Assembly: GCA_034766995.1 (NCBI GenBank)
Contig: CM068323.1
Coordinates: forward strand, 21,315,346 to 21,379,345
Length of the DNA stretch: 64,000 nucleotides
Origin: Acanthacorydalis orientalis
Taxonomy: Eukaryota; Arthropoda; Insecta; Megaloptera; Corydalidae
Direction of reading: 5' to 3'
Positions 1-14,459 of the stretch are shown piece after piece. The notes beneath the pieces were generated by a model that was given only the letters and a program-made list of their open reading frames with translations, was not told the origin of the DNA and did no database searches. The position numbers were made by a program, and so were the translations under genes. The number at the start of each line of letters is the position of its first letter. Within the stretch, counting starts at the first letter, position 1.

Positions 1-29
1 TTTCAAGATAAAATATATTGTGTATCCGT

Positions 30-32
30 TAT

Positions 33-97
<65 letters not shown>
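30..97. repeat. (TA)n microsatellite
   Basis: Begins with imperfect ATATACAT units, then pure TA. Confidence 0.95.
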
Positions 98-100
<3 letters not shown>

Positions 101-1191
101 TTCATTTAACATTTCTAAAAGCATTCAGTTCTTAGAAATAAGGATACATTTGAAATTGTTATATTTATTACTTGTAAAAAATCCTTCGACCCTTTCTAAT
201 TTACAAACAAAAAAATGAAAAATATTTTTTGATTTACTAGGTAATGTAGACAAAAATGTACAAACAGTAGAATTCAATACGTTTGTTATAAAAATATTTT
301 TTAAGAATTTTCCTTTTTACATTTTAATTTAATTTGATTTAACATCATGTCACTATACATTTACCTTTATCTTTTATAAATATGTATACAACATTTCTAC
401 AATTTAAATTTTAAAATATACTAAGTAAATAAGTGACTTTATAATTTACATTTATTGATAAGAATAAAATTCTTATTAACACAATCAGTATTGAAAATTA
501 AATATTATTAATGATTAGTGCTATCGAATAAAATACTGTTTAATCAAGTTTATACATGAAATTATATTATTTATTTTGGTTATTATTACTATTTAAAATT
601 ACAAATATTAATGATCATAGATAAGGTTATAAGTTCACTCAATTTCCATAATAATTAAAATTCACTCAGTATTAAAATAAAATACAATACAAATGTATTA
701 AAAACCAGTAAACCCTTTTTAGTTTCTTGTATAATTTTTTTGATAACATCTTCTCTTATATTGTTAGTCATATAAAATATACAGTAAATTAATATTCAAT
801 AATCAATTTTTAATTGACTTTCTCATATTTCAAACTTTGTGTTTTTTTAAAAACAACAATAAAATAACATTTTAATCGTATTGTAATGAAACAAATTTCC
901 CATATAATCGATTTAGTAACGTTTTAAATAAAAAATAAATATTATATATCTATAAAACAAAGTACAGAACTATCATAAATACAAAAATCTTTACAAAAGT
1001 AGCGTAATAAACGCACGTCAGTAAAATGATAAAATATTGTTCTATCGCAGAAAATGAAACGCTGTCACAATGTTTTTAAATGAAATTCTTTATAAGAATT
1101 CTTCAACTAAATCCGATTTGATATTTCCGAAATGTGTTCCGAATTTATGTACCACAAAATCATATCAGACAAATCTCATAAAATCAATAGT

Positions 1192-1193
<2 letters not shown>

Positions 1194-1224
<31 letters not shown>
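1194..1224. repeat. (TA)n microsatellite
   Basis: Pure TA, about 30 bp. Confidence 0.95.
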
Positions 1225-1227
<3 letters not shown>

Positions 1228-3140
1228 GTATGTAAATATGTGATTTACCCATTTGATAAATATGAATTTTCATATATTGAAAGTTGTGTAAATTTTCATA
1301 TTGTAAATCAGATTGATATATAAGCCTACATTTATTTATCTATCTTTCTGTATATATATAAATATATATAAGCAGGTACATAAATTGAAAATCTTTTAAT
1401 CCTCAAAACATGTTCAACATTTATCGATACGTGCTTTAATATAAATATATTATTTGTGCGGAACAAAAAAATATATCTTCGCAATTTACCACGCACACAG
1501 TTCTATTTTTATATAAACTGACCGTCTTTCACATCTGAAAACGTATCACTAGTCGTATTAATCACAATGTTTGAACGCTACAACCACTTTTCGCAAGGAT
1601 CTTCAAGGGATGAGTGAGATATCTGAACGTTAAACTGTGTTTATATGTGTATATGTACTAAAACATCTATGTGTATCTACCACGAACGAGTATATATTCT
1701 TCTATGTGTGATTGAGGTTCTTTTTATCGTTATTCAGAGCCGGGTTCAGATACAGAAATCGATATCAAATGTTAATTTATGATTTTTGGTAGATAGAAGA
1801 AGAATTTAATAGTGACACAATGATATTGTTCATGAATTTATTTGAAAAAATAAAAATAAAATAATTTTAGATAATAGAAACATATTATATTCATGGTAAT
1901 TTCTCAAGAATAAATTTAAAAAATTGAATATGTTTTATATAAGTAAATCAATTAATTTGCATGATGTACACTGTCTTTCGAATCATTGATTGAATTCTAA
2001 AAGAATACTCTTCTTGAGGAACTTGTAACGCTTAACTCTCAAATTTTATAAGAAATAATTAAACTTAATAAAACAAATGTAATTTAAAAAGTTTTAATTA
2101 AAATCATGTATTTTATAAACAAAAACATCATACATGAAGAACTTACAGACAAAACAGTACCTTAATGTGAAACTTCACAGACATAAGTTTATAAAACAAG
2201 TTTATATGAAATTGTTCAAAATACTATTATACTATGACTTCATCTCAAATTTATATGCATAGAAATTAAATTAATGTTTGTGTTTGTCTTTTTGCTTCGC
2301 ATATTATTACAGTTTTATGAAATGAAACGACATGTTATTAAATTTTTCCGTAATATTAGGATTTACATGATTAATTGGTTATGTTTTCTTTTCTTCATTT
2401 GCATTTTTCTTTGTTTCGGATATATTTACTGTTGCTTTAGATATTTTTGCAGAATTATTATCAAATGAAAAATTAGAATATTTTTTATATATGAATATAC
2501 ACTTTATATTTCATTTAATACTTTTAATTGTACTTTTCATCTTTAATTTCAATAATAAATAATTATCATCTATTGTCAAGTAGAATTTGTGCATTTATAG
2601 ATAAACTTCCAGTTTAATACATATTAAGCTATTTTTTTTAAAAAAAAACGCTTATTATTTCAAGTATACATAAATAATTATTAAATATGTTTTGTTGCTC
2701 TAACAGATCTGTTCTAATTAATATATAATGGGGTAAATTCCGTATGGTTTCTTATTTAATCCTACGTTAGATACATTAAAGCTGCAATTTCATAATAGCT
2801 AAGATCTAAGTAATCCCTAGGGCCAGCCCTGCTTACTAGTAATCTGCTTTTATATGTATAAGTGTGTTTTCCATTGTGTGCGTGTACATTCTAACGCATA
2901 ACTGCGGTGTATTCATCCGAAAGTGTCTGAGTATTGGTGAAAGAACATTATCGCTTTGGACGGATGGTAGAAAATGGAAAGTCTGTTTTTCTTTTGGAAT
3001 TCAGTTTAGCGCGTGCCCATTTCAAATTGAATCAACGTTGAAATTTGATTAGGATTTCTTTTAATGTCGCATCGATCTTTTACTTAAATAGTTCGCTTTA
3101 TTTCGTTGGATGGTACTTTTTAACCTTTACACTAATTAAA

Positions 3141-3144
<4 letters not shown>

Positions 3145-3191
<47 letters not shown>
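3145..3191. repeat. (TA)n microsatellite
   Basis: One TG interruption near the 3' end. Confidence 0.95.
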
Positions 3192-3343
3192 CATTAATTA
3201 GATCACTAGTTAAGAAACAAATTATAGATTAACACATATTCTCAATCTAATCTAATTTTATAAAATGAAAGGGTTTAATTGTGGAATAAAATATGTAATT
3301 ATTCGTTAGTTATACCAAACATTACCAAATTCCATTTGTGATA

Positions 3344-3344
3344 T

Positions 3345-3402
<58 letters not shown>
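3344..3402. repeat. (CA)n(TA)n compound microsatellite
   Basis: Short CA block followed by a long TA block. Confidence 0.95.
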
Positions 3403-3406
<4 letters not shown>

Positions 3407-3612
3407 TGTTCTGAATATCTGTAATATGAAAGGTGTGAGGATAATTCTTACCAAATGTGCTGTACAGATTTTAATTTAATTAAAATCGTTGAGATAATAG
3501 TTCAGGGACCACATAAAATGGAGAATCTGATATAGATATAAAATTATACGATATCCTCATCATCATTTTAATTATAATATATTTATATAAAGCGTTATCA
3601 GGCTATAAATGT

Positions 3613-3657
3613 TTACACACACACGTATATATATATATATAGATATATATATATATT
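3613..3657. repeat. (CA)n(TA)n compound microsatellite
   Basis: CA block, then TA interrupted by CG and GA steps. Confidence 0.9.
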
Positions 3658-3980
3658 TATTATGTATGTACAAAAACAAATGTTTAAAAATGAACAAGAT
3701 TGTACATATTTATTTTTATAACATAAACACTTGTTATGCTATTATATAAAAAATCCCGTTTAAGACAAAAATGTTGTATGTATGTTAATAATGAATAAAA
3801 TAAAACAAGTAAGTTTTTCACAAATTACTATTTGTTTTCTGCAAGCAAAATGAGTTGCTTTTATTGTTGAAAATACTTTACAAACTATTTCTAATGTCAC
3901 GTAACTGTTTCATTCTATTTATTTTATTTTCATAGTAGATATAAATAAGTGGTGGAGTTGTTTAGTGAATATTAATTAAG

Positions 3981-3983
<3 letters not shown>

Positions 3984-4015
<32 letters not shown>
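3984..4015. repeat. (TA)n microsatellite
   Basis: Pure TA. Confidence 0.95.
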
Positions 4016-4018
<3 letters not shown>

Positions 4019-4461
4019 TTTTATATTAACTCATTTTCTAATTTATTTAAATCTATAACAATTTTTGTCAAGTACGAAAACTTGTATAAAGGATTTTTCA
4101 ATGATTGTTCATATTAAATATTTTCAAAGTAAACTGAACTTATTATGAGATGAAATTGTTAATTTCTAGTTTATTTTTAGTACCTCTATAAATATTTTTT
4201 CAATCTATTGGTAAAATCAACAAGATCTATTTTAAAAAATTATTGTTCAAGCAATCCAAATAATGTGAACTATCAGATGTAATGATAAAAAATGTTATTC
4301 GTAATGACTTTCAATTAATTTTTAATTCAGTCTTTTACTTATTCATTTTATGTTTTTTCAAATATAATTTAAATTGAGAATTATTAAACTGAAGAATTTT
4401 TTTATATATACAAGTAGCTGTTTTAAAAAATTAAAACCGATAAAATTTATTCTAAATGATA

Positions 4462-4464
<3 letters not shown>

Positions 4465-4514
<50 letters not shown>
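4465..4514. repeat. (TA)n microsatellite
   Basis: Pure TA, about 50 bp. Confidence 0.95.
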
Positions 4515-4518
<4 letters not shown>

Positions 4519-4664
4519 CAAATATATATAAATAGAGAAGTAAATCTCATGATGAATTCGCATTCGTCTTTGAAGTAAGAGGATTATGTGTGATTAAGAA
4601 AGAAAAATCTTCAACGGAGTCAAACTTAACACTATGTAGTAATTTTCCAATTTTTTAGCTATTG

Positions 4665-4668
<4 letters not shown>

Positions 4669-4724
<56 letters not shown>
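4669..4724. repeat. (TA)n(TG)n compound microsatellite
   Basis: TA block switching to TG at about 4707. Confidence 0.95.
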
Positions 4725-4822
4725 CTATGATGGCAAGCAGAAATAACAAAATGCTCAAAAATAAGAAGAAATCTGATATTTCGCATGATATTATCTGTTA
4801 TTCTAGGCAAACAAGTTTTTAC

Positions 4823-4825
<3 letters not shown>

Positions 4826-4871
<46 letters not shown>

Positions 4872-4888
4872 TTGTGTATATATGTGTG
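4826..4888. repeat. (TA)n(TG)n compound microsatellite
   Basis: Second TA-to-TG tract about 100 bp after the first. Confidence 0.95.
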
Positions 4889-5219
4889 CGTTATTCAGTT
4901 TTTGCTGCAAAATTTTAGTTACATCTGTATAATGTTATAAATTTAATGAAAACTGATATATTAATTAAAATGTGGATTGTATATTTTTCATACTGCAGAG
5001 TTTGTATTTAATGTTATGTATTATATTTAACATTCCTCGAAAAGAATCAAATAAAGTATACAGAATATGTTTTTGTTTTTATACAAAAAAAATTTTAATC
5101 ATGTACTAAAAAACAAATAAGTAAAACATTAAAATTGTATGTAATTTTCTTCTGTTGACATATGATATGGGAAATAAATATCTAATGTAATTATTAATAA
5201 CAGGAATATACAATAACAA

Positions 5220-5470
5220 ATTTCACAAAGTCGCTAGAGGCCACGTCTGCGATGAAATTGTTACACACTAAAATTATTAATTAAATGTTGACTGAAGCGT
5301 TTGGTTCAATATTATAGTACGGTTCAACTCGATACAGGCAAACAACTTGCGTCTGAGTTACGAGCGTTTCACTTTATACACAGCACAAGCACTGCCTATA
5401 GACTACAAGATACAGTACTTACGCTATAATTACCGATTTTGCAAAATGTGACTCTTAACCAATGATGGGT
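5220..5470. other. Island of higher G+C, no gene seen
   Basis: Contains CpG-bearing unique sequence with no open frame of note on either strand. A B-box-like word near 5322 has no matching A box upstream. Confidence 0.3.
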
Positions 5471-7376
5471 ATTAACTGATAGATAAGCTTTAGAGATAGT
5501 TGTAAAGTGACATTAACGAGAAAGTTTGTGAAAATTAGTTTCCATGAGTATGCATTTGTTAATATGTTTATAGGATAATCGCCTGAAATATTCACTCGAA
5601 TGAAGAAAGAAACTGTTAACTTTCAAATATGTTTACATAATTCGAGATCTAATAAACATCATTTTCAACATCGTTTGCGCTAGAAACATAATTGGTATAA
5701 AGCTCGTATTAGAACATGTTAATATTACATTAATATTTTTAAAGTCAAAAACAGTATATAATAAAAAACAATTAGAATAAAATAATAAAGTGTATGTTTT
5801 ATTATTATATTTTATAGTTTCTTCTCTATAATATAGTAGATAATGATAAATCTTAAATTTAATAAAGTGTTTAGCTGAATATTTGATCTTATGCAAAAAA
5901 TATTAAAATAAAATACTATAAATATAAACAAGAAAGTGTCTTACATATGCATTTAAAATTTTATTTTTAATATTTTCAGTTAAACATATATAAATACAAA
6001 TTTGAAAATAAATTTTACACAATTTCTAAAAATAAAACGTAATAAAAATAGTTTTTCAAAGAAAGTTAAGTAAAATTCAAAGATTTAACATTTTGAATAT
6101 ATCCTGAAGACCTTAATGCAATCCACTGACGTGTATATCTAATTTAGAAACATGAAAAACCCCGACGAACACACTCCAAACGAGAAGTATTATTTTTTAA
6201 TGAATATAAAAAAATACAAAGATTTCGTGAACAGTGAATGAACAGTATTTGTAAAATGAAAGTGAAGAGAAAGAAAACTAACTACTACTGAAACTTTATT
6301 GTTCGAAAGCCTGGATTTTGTTCTAGAATCTCCTTTATAAAGTACCTCTCTCGGAAAGAGATTATAATATGAAAGCATTCACGGTCGAAAATGTAATTAG
6401 AATTTCTTATTCCAAGGTTGTATGCGTTATCTGTTAACTTGAAAAATCTTAACGACATTTTTGTGACGCTTCAACTAACACTTCGTTTCTAATTCTACCA
6501 CAAAATTAAATTCGAACAAGAATACATTTTCATTTTTCAATAAACAAATAAATCAAACTATTTGATATATAATTATAAACATTAACAATCATGTGGTCTT
6601 AAAACCATATATTACATGAAATTATCTCTTACATAGTCTCATAGTTATAATTTTTTTTCTTCATCGACTTTATAACCAAATCGTTTTGTATATAAAAGTA
6701 AATGAAACGGAAATTATTCTAATTAATTATTGTCTCTTGTAAATCTCTAGTTCTTTAATATACAGATATTTGCATAGAAATATTTTTTTAAAATTTCCAC
6801 GATGGTATACATACTAGAATATGTATATTTCTGAAATAATTTTCATTCCTTTTTTTAATTTCATTTATCTTTAAAACTTTTTAATAAAAATACATTGAAT
6901 GTTTAGTAGATTTTTACATAAAAAAACGTAAACAAGTATGAACTTTTCAAGAAATCCGTCTAAAAATTCAATTCGTTCTTATCTCCGAAAAAAGTTTATA
7001 ATGACATTATAAGTTTGTGTTCTTTCTAAGTATTATAAATATTTAGTTATTCATTCAATAACCTAATTTCGCATGAAATGTAATTTTCAATGTATAATTT
7101 AATATAAACAAGTTATAGAAGTATTTCATAATTTGAAATGAAATTTTTCAGAAAAATTAAAAAACAAAGTTGTAAGCTTACAATTTATTAAATTACTTTT
7201 ATTATTGTATTCTTTCTGGAACGATGTGTTGATGAAATTGTAGGTTTTTTAAATATGTTTCATTTTATTCTGTTTTGATTCAAATTTCAAAAGCAGTACT
7301 TGCAAATATTACATTTTGTTCATTTTAATATTTTTAAAAATATTACATGTCAGTGATTTAAAATATAACGAAACAC

Positions 7377-7378
<2 letters not shown>

Positions 7379-7412
<34 letters not shown>
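7379..7412. repeat. (TA)n microsatellite
   Basis: Pure AT. Confidence 0.95.
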
Positions 7413-7414
<2 letters not shown>

Positions 7415-8348
7415 TGACATATATGCACTTATCTAAAACTGAGTAGATTCAATATTCATCCTTCAGTAAGCGATTTGATGAAAATGACAGGAACACTGAT
7501 TGGTTGAATATGACATCACTCAAGGTAATCCATTTATCTGAAACCCTGCTTCTCTCATATGGGTGTTACTCTGATATTTGTCGTGTGTTTGGAAAAGACT
7601 TGGTGTAAAATACTTTTCGAGGATATTATTTTAAAGCACCACGGCTAGAAACTCAATTTTCTAGTATTACATTCTTTAGTAACATAAGTTTGGTATATTA
7701 GAACTAAGGTTTATTCTATAAAACGGTTTATCGAAGATTCTTTTTTTATAAAATTATAGTTTAAGATGAATCTTGAGACATTTGAAATATATTTATTTTT
7801 TGTGATTTATAATATTTATTAAATTATTATAAATAAGTTTTTTTTAAGAAATGTGTATATATTTTTGTACCGTTCATTTTTTTTAAAAAAATCATACCTA
7901 ACCCAACCATCTTTTAATGCCTTTTTCAAGTTCTATAAAAAGTTTCTGAAGTTAAAATATCTTAGTCATCAAAAAGTATAAATGAGATAAACGGTAAAGT
8001 TTAGATTCAGTAAATATTTATTTCGAAATTAATGCATCCATTTACATACTAGTAAATAATAGGTCTGTTTTTAAAAAAAATGTACCGAAGAATTATAAGT
8101 AATTATTGAATTGAAAATTTTTTTAATTTTTTATAGTACTTTTATTATCCAAACGCATGTTAAATACAAAAAAAAATCAATTTTATTTCTTAATTAATTT
8201 AGGAATTTTTTTTACAATTTCTTTTATTAAAAATGAATATTTTCTTCCCCAGTTTTATAATAGTTGTCTTCTATAATACATAAATAATATTATTATCAAA
8301 TTGAAATATTTTCTTTAATATAGTTGTAACTTTAACTATTACGAAATT

Positions 8349-8349
8349 C

Positions 8350-8380
<31 letters not shown>

Positions 8381-8381
8381 G
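8349..8381. repeat. (TA)n(GA)n compound microsatellite
   Basis: Short TA block followed by (GA)n, then GGGG. Confidence 0.95.
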
Positions 8382-8431
8382 GGCAGAATGGTACATATAT
8401 ACCATTTTCTGTAAATGAGTTAATCAATAAC

Positions 8432-8434
<3 letters not shown>

Positions 8435-8479
<45 letters not shown>

Positions 8480-8480
8480 T
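8435..8480. repeat. (TA)n microsatellite
   Basis: One TACA interruption near the end. Confidence 0.95.
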
Positions 8481-10334
8481 AGCATTAAATAAAATTGCAG
8501 ATAATGTCTTCGACGACAGTTTGGAATTTAACTACAGTTATATTTAAGTACAGTATATATGGTTGAATGAATTTAAATATCATGTAATAAAAATAAAATT
8601 ACAAATTTACGATATGATATACAAATATAGTTTCTTGTCTCTTCGGTCTCTTTAAAATAGCATATATACATTAATAAGAACAGCTAAACGAAAACTTCTT
8701 AAAGAACTACAGAAAAAAGTATATAATACAATTTATCATTGTATATTTCCTGCAGTGTAAGAAATATGAATGTCCGCATTACAGAATTAACGCCTCCTTT
8801 CCGGCTGCTGCAAAAGTATTGGCAAACAAAGTCTACCCTTTTATGTAAATACATCAGTAAAATATTCGAATTTTAAAACTTTGCAGAAAGTTTTTAATTA
8901 TTGCTGAAGATTTACGAATACATTTGTGTGTTTGTCAGTTCGTCGAGAGATTTCGTATTATGAGATATTCGAAAACAATCAAAATAATTGGTTTCAGCTA
9001 TACAAAATACGTTATTGAATGTTTTAGACACGAGTAATGCAATGGTGTTTGTTTTATGAACAGTATTTATGATTTCTGATAAATTTCTCTTTTTGTTTTT
9101 CTTTACATTTCGCAATAAAAGACATTTTATATTTCGCTTTTTAAATCAATTAGACGTTATTTTAAAACTCTGATTACTCGAATTACTCTTATTATACAGA
9201 TATATTAATGAAGTTTATTTTATATTCAATGTTAAAAGATATATCTTCTTTATTTAAAAAAGATTTTATCGTTTATAAGTTAATTAATACAACAAAGCGA
9301 TTAATTATGCATGTGTTTTTGATCTATGGATTTATTAGAGGATTTTAATTTTAAATTTAATTATTCTTTAAAATAATGTCATAATTTACATACACATATT
9401 GTGTGTATATATACATATATGTATCATATCAATGTAACTTTAATTAATTCACAACTTTATTAATTAAAATTCTAAAAATATCACCGAATCAAAACTATAT
9501 CCCGAATGTTCACATTACTGTATTTCACAAAAATTGACATTAATTCAAAAATAAAATAAAATTAGACTTCGTGTTTATAATTAACTCATTGTTTTATAAT
9601 GGATTAAAGTAAATTGTTAAACAGACAAATAGCACAGGCGACATGTTAAACGAATTTAATAAAAGTAATATTGAGATATTATTTGTATAAATGATTGATT
9701 AATTAATTGATTGAAACATTTTTTAATGTTAGAATGAATTTATTATTAAAATACTTAAAATAATAACAATGCATCATGACTCTATTTTTATTAAATGCAT
9801 TGATTAATAAGTGCCATGTGTTTAATCTATATGTGATGAATAAATATTTATCAATATATTTTTAACAGGAACTATAAAATATTATTTATTAATTGAGAAT
9901 TAATTAATCAGAAACGTGAGTGTTATTACAAATTTTATAATGCATTTGTTTTGATAATTTGATATAAATATCAACAAATATGTTCACTTTGTTATGAAAA
10001 AATATATATTGTAACTCTATTGATTTTATATATAAAATAATAGTGCAATATAATAGATCTTTTTTTAAATCTCATTTAAAGTATATTATCTTCTTATCTA
10101 ATAAGTATGGAATCTAATATTTTATGGTGTCTAAGTTTATAAAATACTTAACGATCAAACAAATTAATCAAGTATTTACATATTGTTTTCTATTTCAAAA
10201 AATATGTAATATTATATTTTCTGATAAAATGTTTTATATTTTAATATTTGATAAAGAAATCCAAACAGAAATGTTACTAAAATAAAAACAGTTCAAAAAT
10301 ATCTAAATTAATAATATTTCAAATATATAATTTT

Positions 10335-10356
10335 CATATATCATATATATATATAT

Positions 10357-10408
<52 letters not shown>

Positions 10409-10412
10409 TATG

Positions 10413-10443
<31 letters not shown>

Positions 10444-10471
10444 GTACACACACATATATATATATATATAT
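10335..10471. repeat. (TA)n/(CA)n compound microsatellite, long
   Basis: Alternates TA, CA, TA, imperfect TA with TATG, CA, TA over about 135 bp. Confidence 0.95.
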
Positions 10472-11479
10472 TTACGATATTACTTCAGAAACAATATCGT
10501 CTTCCAGTAATCCGAAACTAACGAATAATGCAACCATATGTGGCGAACAGAATAAATGTGAATTTACAATATGTGCTAACATCTGCTGAATTGCACAAAA
10601 TGGAACAGAAGATAGGAAAAACGATAATCATTTCGATTTTCAGTTATGTAGAAAATTCATTTATTGGTTCAATATAAAATCACTTTTAGAAAAATATAAT
10701 AATGAATAACTTGTAAAATTATTTAAAAATTTGATCCGTCCTAAATGTCATTCAATAAATTATAAATATACGGATTCATATTCTTTAAAATTAAATATAT
10801 AATGCATACTTTTATGGATATCCTAATATATGAAATTATTAAAATCCTAATAAACATTTGTATATTTTAGTTATGAAGTTTAAATTATAAAAGAGTATAG
10901 TTTTAAATTTTTAAGATGTAAAAATACACTAAAATATAAGAAAGATATAAAATTTGAATCGAATATTCTTAAAAATTGCAGTTAATATTCTATTAAATAT
11001 TTTATTATTTCCAAAAAAAAGTATAAACAAACATCTAAATATAGAAATCGTTTAGAGTATCAAAATAGAATACAATTATATGTATCATAAATGAACGAAT
11101 TTTATTTTAATTCCATCAACTTATAAAATTTATTTACTTTATATTTACCCTTTAACAATTTTAGACAAATCGAAATAAAGATAAAATCGGTATCATAATT
11201 GATAATGAAAAAATTAAAACCCCTTTTACAGTTCGCTGTAAATGTAATAAACTGCATGATATTACAAATAGAAAATATAAATACTACAATCATAATAGCA
11301 GAAGAATGTTTTAAAATGAAGAAAAATATGTATGTTATGAACATAGAAGTAAAATGCTACACGTATACAAACATGAAATAAAAATAAACGTGTTTAAATA
11401 TTGCTCACGTTATATATAGTTGAATAAGTATTTGAATAAATATTAATCAATATCTAGTACAGTTAATAATATATAGGAA

Positions 11480-11482
11480 ATA

Positions 11483-11525
<43 letters not shown>

Positions 11526-11540
11526 GTGTGTGTGTTTGTG
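11480..11540. repeat. (TG)n(TA)n(TG)n compound microsatellite
   Basis: TA core flanked by TG-rich ends and TATG units. Confidence 0.9.
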
Positions 11541-12042
11541 GATAAACTTTATGGAAATATTTAAAAGGAATCACTGTTTTAACTTTATAAAATATATGAA
11601 ACAATATATAATATGAAAGTACTTTTCTGTCTGTTTTTTCAGATAATATCAATCTTTATCAGTTTCATATCATCAAAATTATAAAGACAGTAATGATTTG
11701 AAACGTATATCATCTAATCCATCATCGGATTACTGAAATACACAGAACATGAAATATGAAGTGTTGTCGAAATACTTTTATATGCATCGTGTGTATGTAT
11801 TCAACGAATAACAAAAGTTTTTAGATCATAAGTATTCTGAAACGGCTGCAGCATGTCTAGAGCAAGCAGTCCATATAGCCAAACATTCAATAAAGCAATT
11901 TATCCGCTTCAAGTGAGACCACGTAAAAGTTTTTATCGAGTCGAAAAGCGCAGTCGGCATAAAACATTATATTTGAAACTTTTCCTCTTTTGTGCTCGCA
12001 CCACTGTCACTTCTTTACGAATTATTGTATTCATGCTTGCAC

Positions 12043-12045
<3 letters not shown>

Positions 12046-12091
<46 letters not shown>
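12046..12091. repeat. (TA)n microsatellite
   Basis: Pure AT; translation in two frames gives artefactual Tyr-Ile runs. Confidence 0.95.
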
Positions 12092-12094
<3 letters not shown>

Positions 12095-12430
12095 TAAAAG
12101 TAAACTTAATGACTATTTTACAAGGACGATATTGTCTCATCGAATTTGTCGTAAAAGAACTTCATTTTCAACACTTTAATTATAAAGTTTGTAACTTATT
12201 TCAGTCAACTCACAGAAATTTCGTGTTTAATTTTATCTTAACTCGCAGCTTATAAACGAACATTTAGATGAACGAAACCACTTCTTTACTATTCAGAATT
12301 CTTAAGTTAACAGTTCTCATTATTTATTTTAATACAGATGAAAATGTTTACGGATATAACTGTATAATCAAAAAACGATAACAGATTCAAATAAAATTGC
12401 AGAATAATATTCCCTTTCAGTATTTTGTAT

Positions 12431-12491
12431 AGAACAGAAATGTTCTAATTTTTAAATAATTTATAGAAAAGCATCTACAGAATTGTAGATG
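12431..12491. repeat. Two short hairpins
   Basis: AGAACA-GAAA-TGTTCT (12431-12446) forms a 6-bp stem with a GAAA loop. CATCTACA-GAAT-TGTAGATG (12472-12491) forms an 8-bp stem. Both are perfect but short, and could be chance. Confidence 0.6.
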
Positions 12492-13156
12492 TGCGTGCGT
12501 AATCAATCTTTGAAATAAAACATCTTAAGTCAATAAAAATAAATTCCTGATATTACAAAACCAATATGTGTGCTTTTACATAAAATGTTTCATGGACGAA
12601 CTGGAAACGAACGCAAGCAATAGATGGTTAAGAAAAAGTAAAACGTGTCATAAAATAACCTAGTCGTAAGAGACAATACCGAAACATGCCTGTCATAAAC
12701 TCGTTAAAGGAAACAATACACGTCAAGTCCATGTTCTTTTCCGATGTTAAGTGTATTGTATGGTTAAAAATGTTATAGCCGTACACTTTTTCACTGAACG
12801 ATGCTCATCATACGATTTACTTTATTATTATTTGTACGAAAATGTTCATTTTATAGCATGGTTTAGCCAGCAGTTAATTGAAATTGAATAGTATCGTACG
12901 TATAACGTAAGCATTAATGGAAAGGTAAATGTTTTGTAAAGAGCTTTAGACAGAAACAGTTACCGTGAACAACTGAAATAATAATCAATTGAGATGTTGA
13001 CTTTTCTAACATTTCATTGTTTATTTATCACAAATTGCTTTTCATATTATCACAAATACATTCTAGAGTTTCAAACCATTCCTTTATTGATTATTTGTTA
13101 TATTTTATTTAAACTTGTATTGCACAAATCCTTTTTAGTAGTCTTTCTACCATTTA

Positions 13157-13158
<2 letters not shown>

Positions 13159-13224
<66 letters not shown>

Positions 13225-13237
13225 ATATATATATATA
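13159..13237. repeat. (TA)n microsatellite
   Basis: About 80 bp, with two TATG interruptions. Confidence 0.95.
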
Positions 13238-13500
13238 CTGAAAGATTATTTTCACTGAATGCTTTAAAAATTTTGAATGATGTTATATTTCTCCTGAGTT
13301 TCATGTATTCATCCAAGCGTTATTTTATGTAATAATTTTAATTCTCTTAATATATACCAACATACTAAATTAACAGTTAATTTGTTAAAAATTCACATAT
13401 TAATCTGATAAAAATGTATTGTCTTCCTTATGAAATTTCATAATCAATAAGAATAAATCATAGTATAAAATTAACTGCAAAATGTATATACTAGTTTTAG

Positions 13501-13502
<2 letters not shown>

Positions 13503-13553
<51 letters not shown>

Positions 13554-13558
13554 TATGT
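13503..13558. repeat. (TA)n microsatellite
   Basis: Ends in a TGTATATATACATATATATG imperfect segment. Confidence 0.95.
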
Positions 13559-13953
13559 AAAAAAATTTAAAACGTTTCATTGGTCAATTAATATGCTAAT
13601 TCTACTGGAATTTTTCAACAAAAATGATAAATATTCGTAATAGCTACCTTTTAAATATTTTTATCTAATTTTTTAAATTATATCAAAAAGATAGATATTT
13701 CTCTTAATTTAATTTTTAATAACAGTTTTGTTATAACTGCACGGCTCTTAAAATGTTTTAACATTAAAGCGTTTGTAGTTTTTTATGCCTATACACTTTG
13801 CACTTTTAATAGAAACTAATAAGTATAAATTTCTATATAATATTTAAATGAATATAAATTTATATATAAAAAAAACTAAGGAAGGTGTTTTTGTAAGTTC
13901 GAATCGAAACTGTTATTTATAAAAGTATTACAGAAGAATAGCAATTTAACTTT

Positions 13954-13955
13954 AT

Positions 13956-13987
<32 letters not shown>

Positions 13988-14014
13988 GTGTGTGTGGGTG
14001 TGTCTGTGTATATG
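13954..14014. repeat. (CA)n(TA)n(TG)n symmetrical microsatellite
   Basis: CA block, TA centre and TG block form a long inverted repeat. Confidence 0.95.
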
Positions 14015-14405
14015 TACGTATAATGTTCATAATAAGAAAAAATACATAAGCTTGTAAAGTTACAACAAACTTCAGCTATGGTTAAGATAAAGTTTAATCT
14101 AAAAAATACAGGTATGCAGTTACATCGAAACTTGTTTCTTTTTCGTTTAATGAAAGTATAATAGAATGTGAAAAAAATCTTTTTTATACCAACATGAAAC
14201 AAAGTTCGTATTTAATATATAAATAAGGTCGTTTCAATGTTGATACTTTTAAAATTACACGCTTTACATTCATTCGTAACCGATATGAAATGAAAACTTA
14301 TACACATAGAAGTTAATAAACGGTAATTACTTGTTTGAAAAACAGCATTTAAAGTGAAATTTGAAAAAGTTCCTATAAAAAAATAAGAAATGATTTATAA
14401 TTATA

Positions 14406-14425
14406 AATATATATATATATATATA
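14406..14425. repeat. (TA)n microsatellite
   Basis: Short pure tract. Confidence 0.9.
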
Positions 14426-14459
14426 AATTTGCAGGTATGCGTAAATTTGTGTATATGAA

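Noticed and set aside
5322..5330. GTTCAACTC, another B-box-like word
   Set aside because: No matching A box; likely chance.
11853..12179. 108-codon + strand open frame
   Set aside because: Half of it is the TA tract and the rest has no family resemblance.
13899..13907. GTTCGAATC, a perfect B-box word
   Set aside because: No A box at a suitable distance upstream, and the flanks do not fold as a tRNA.
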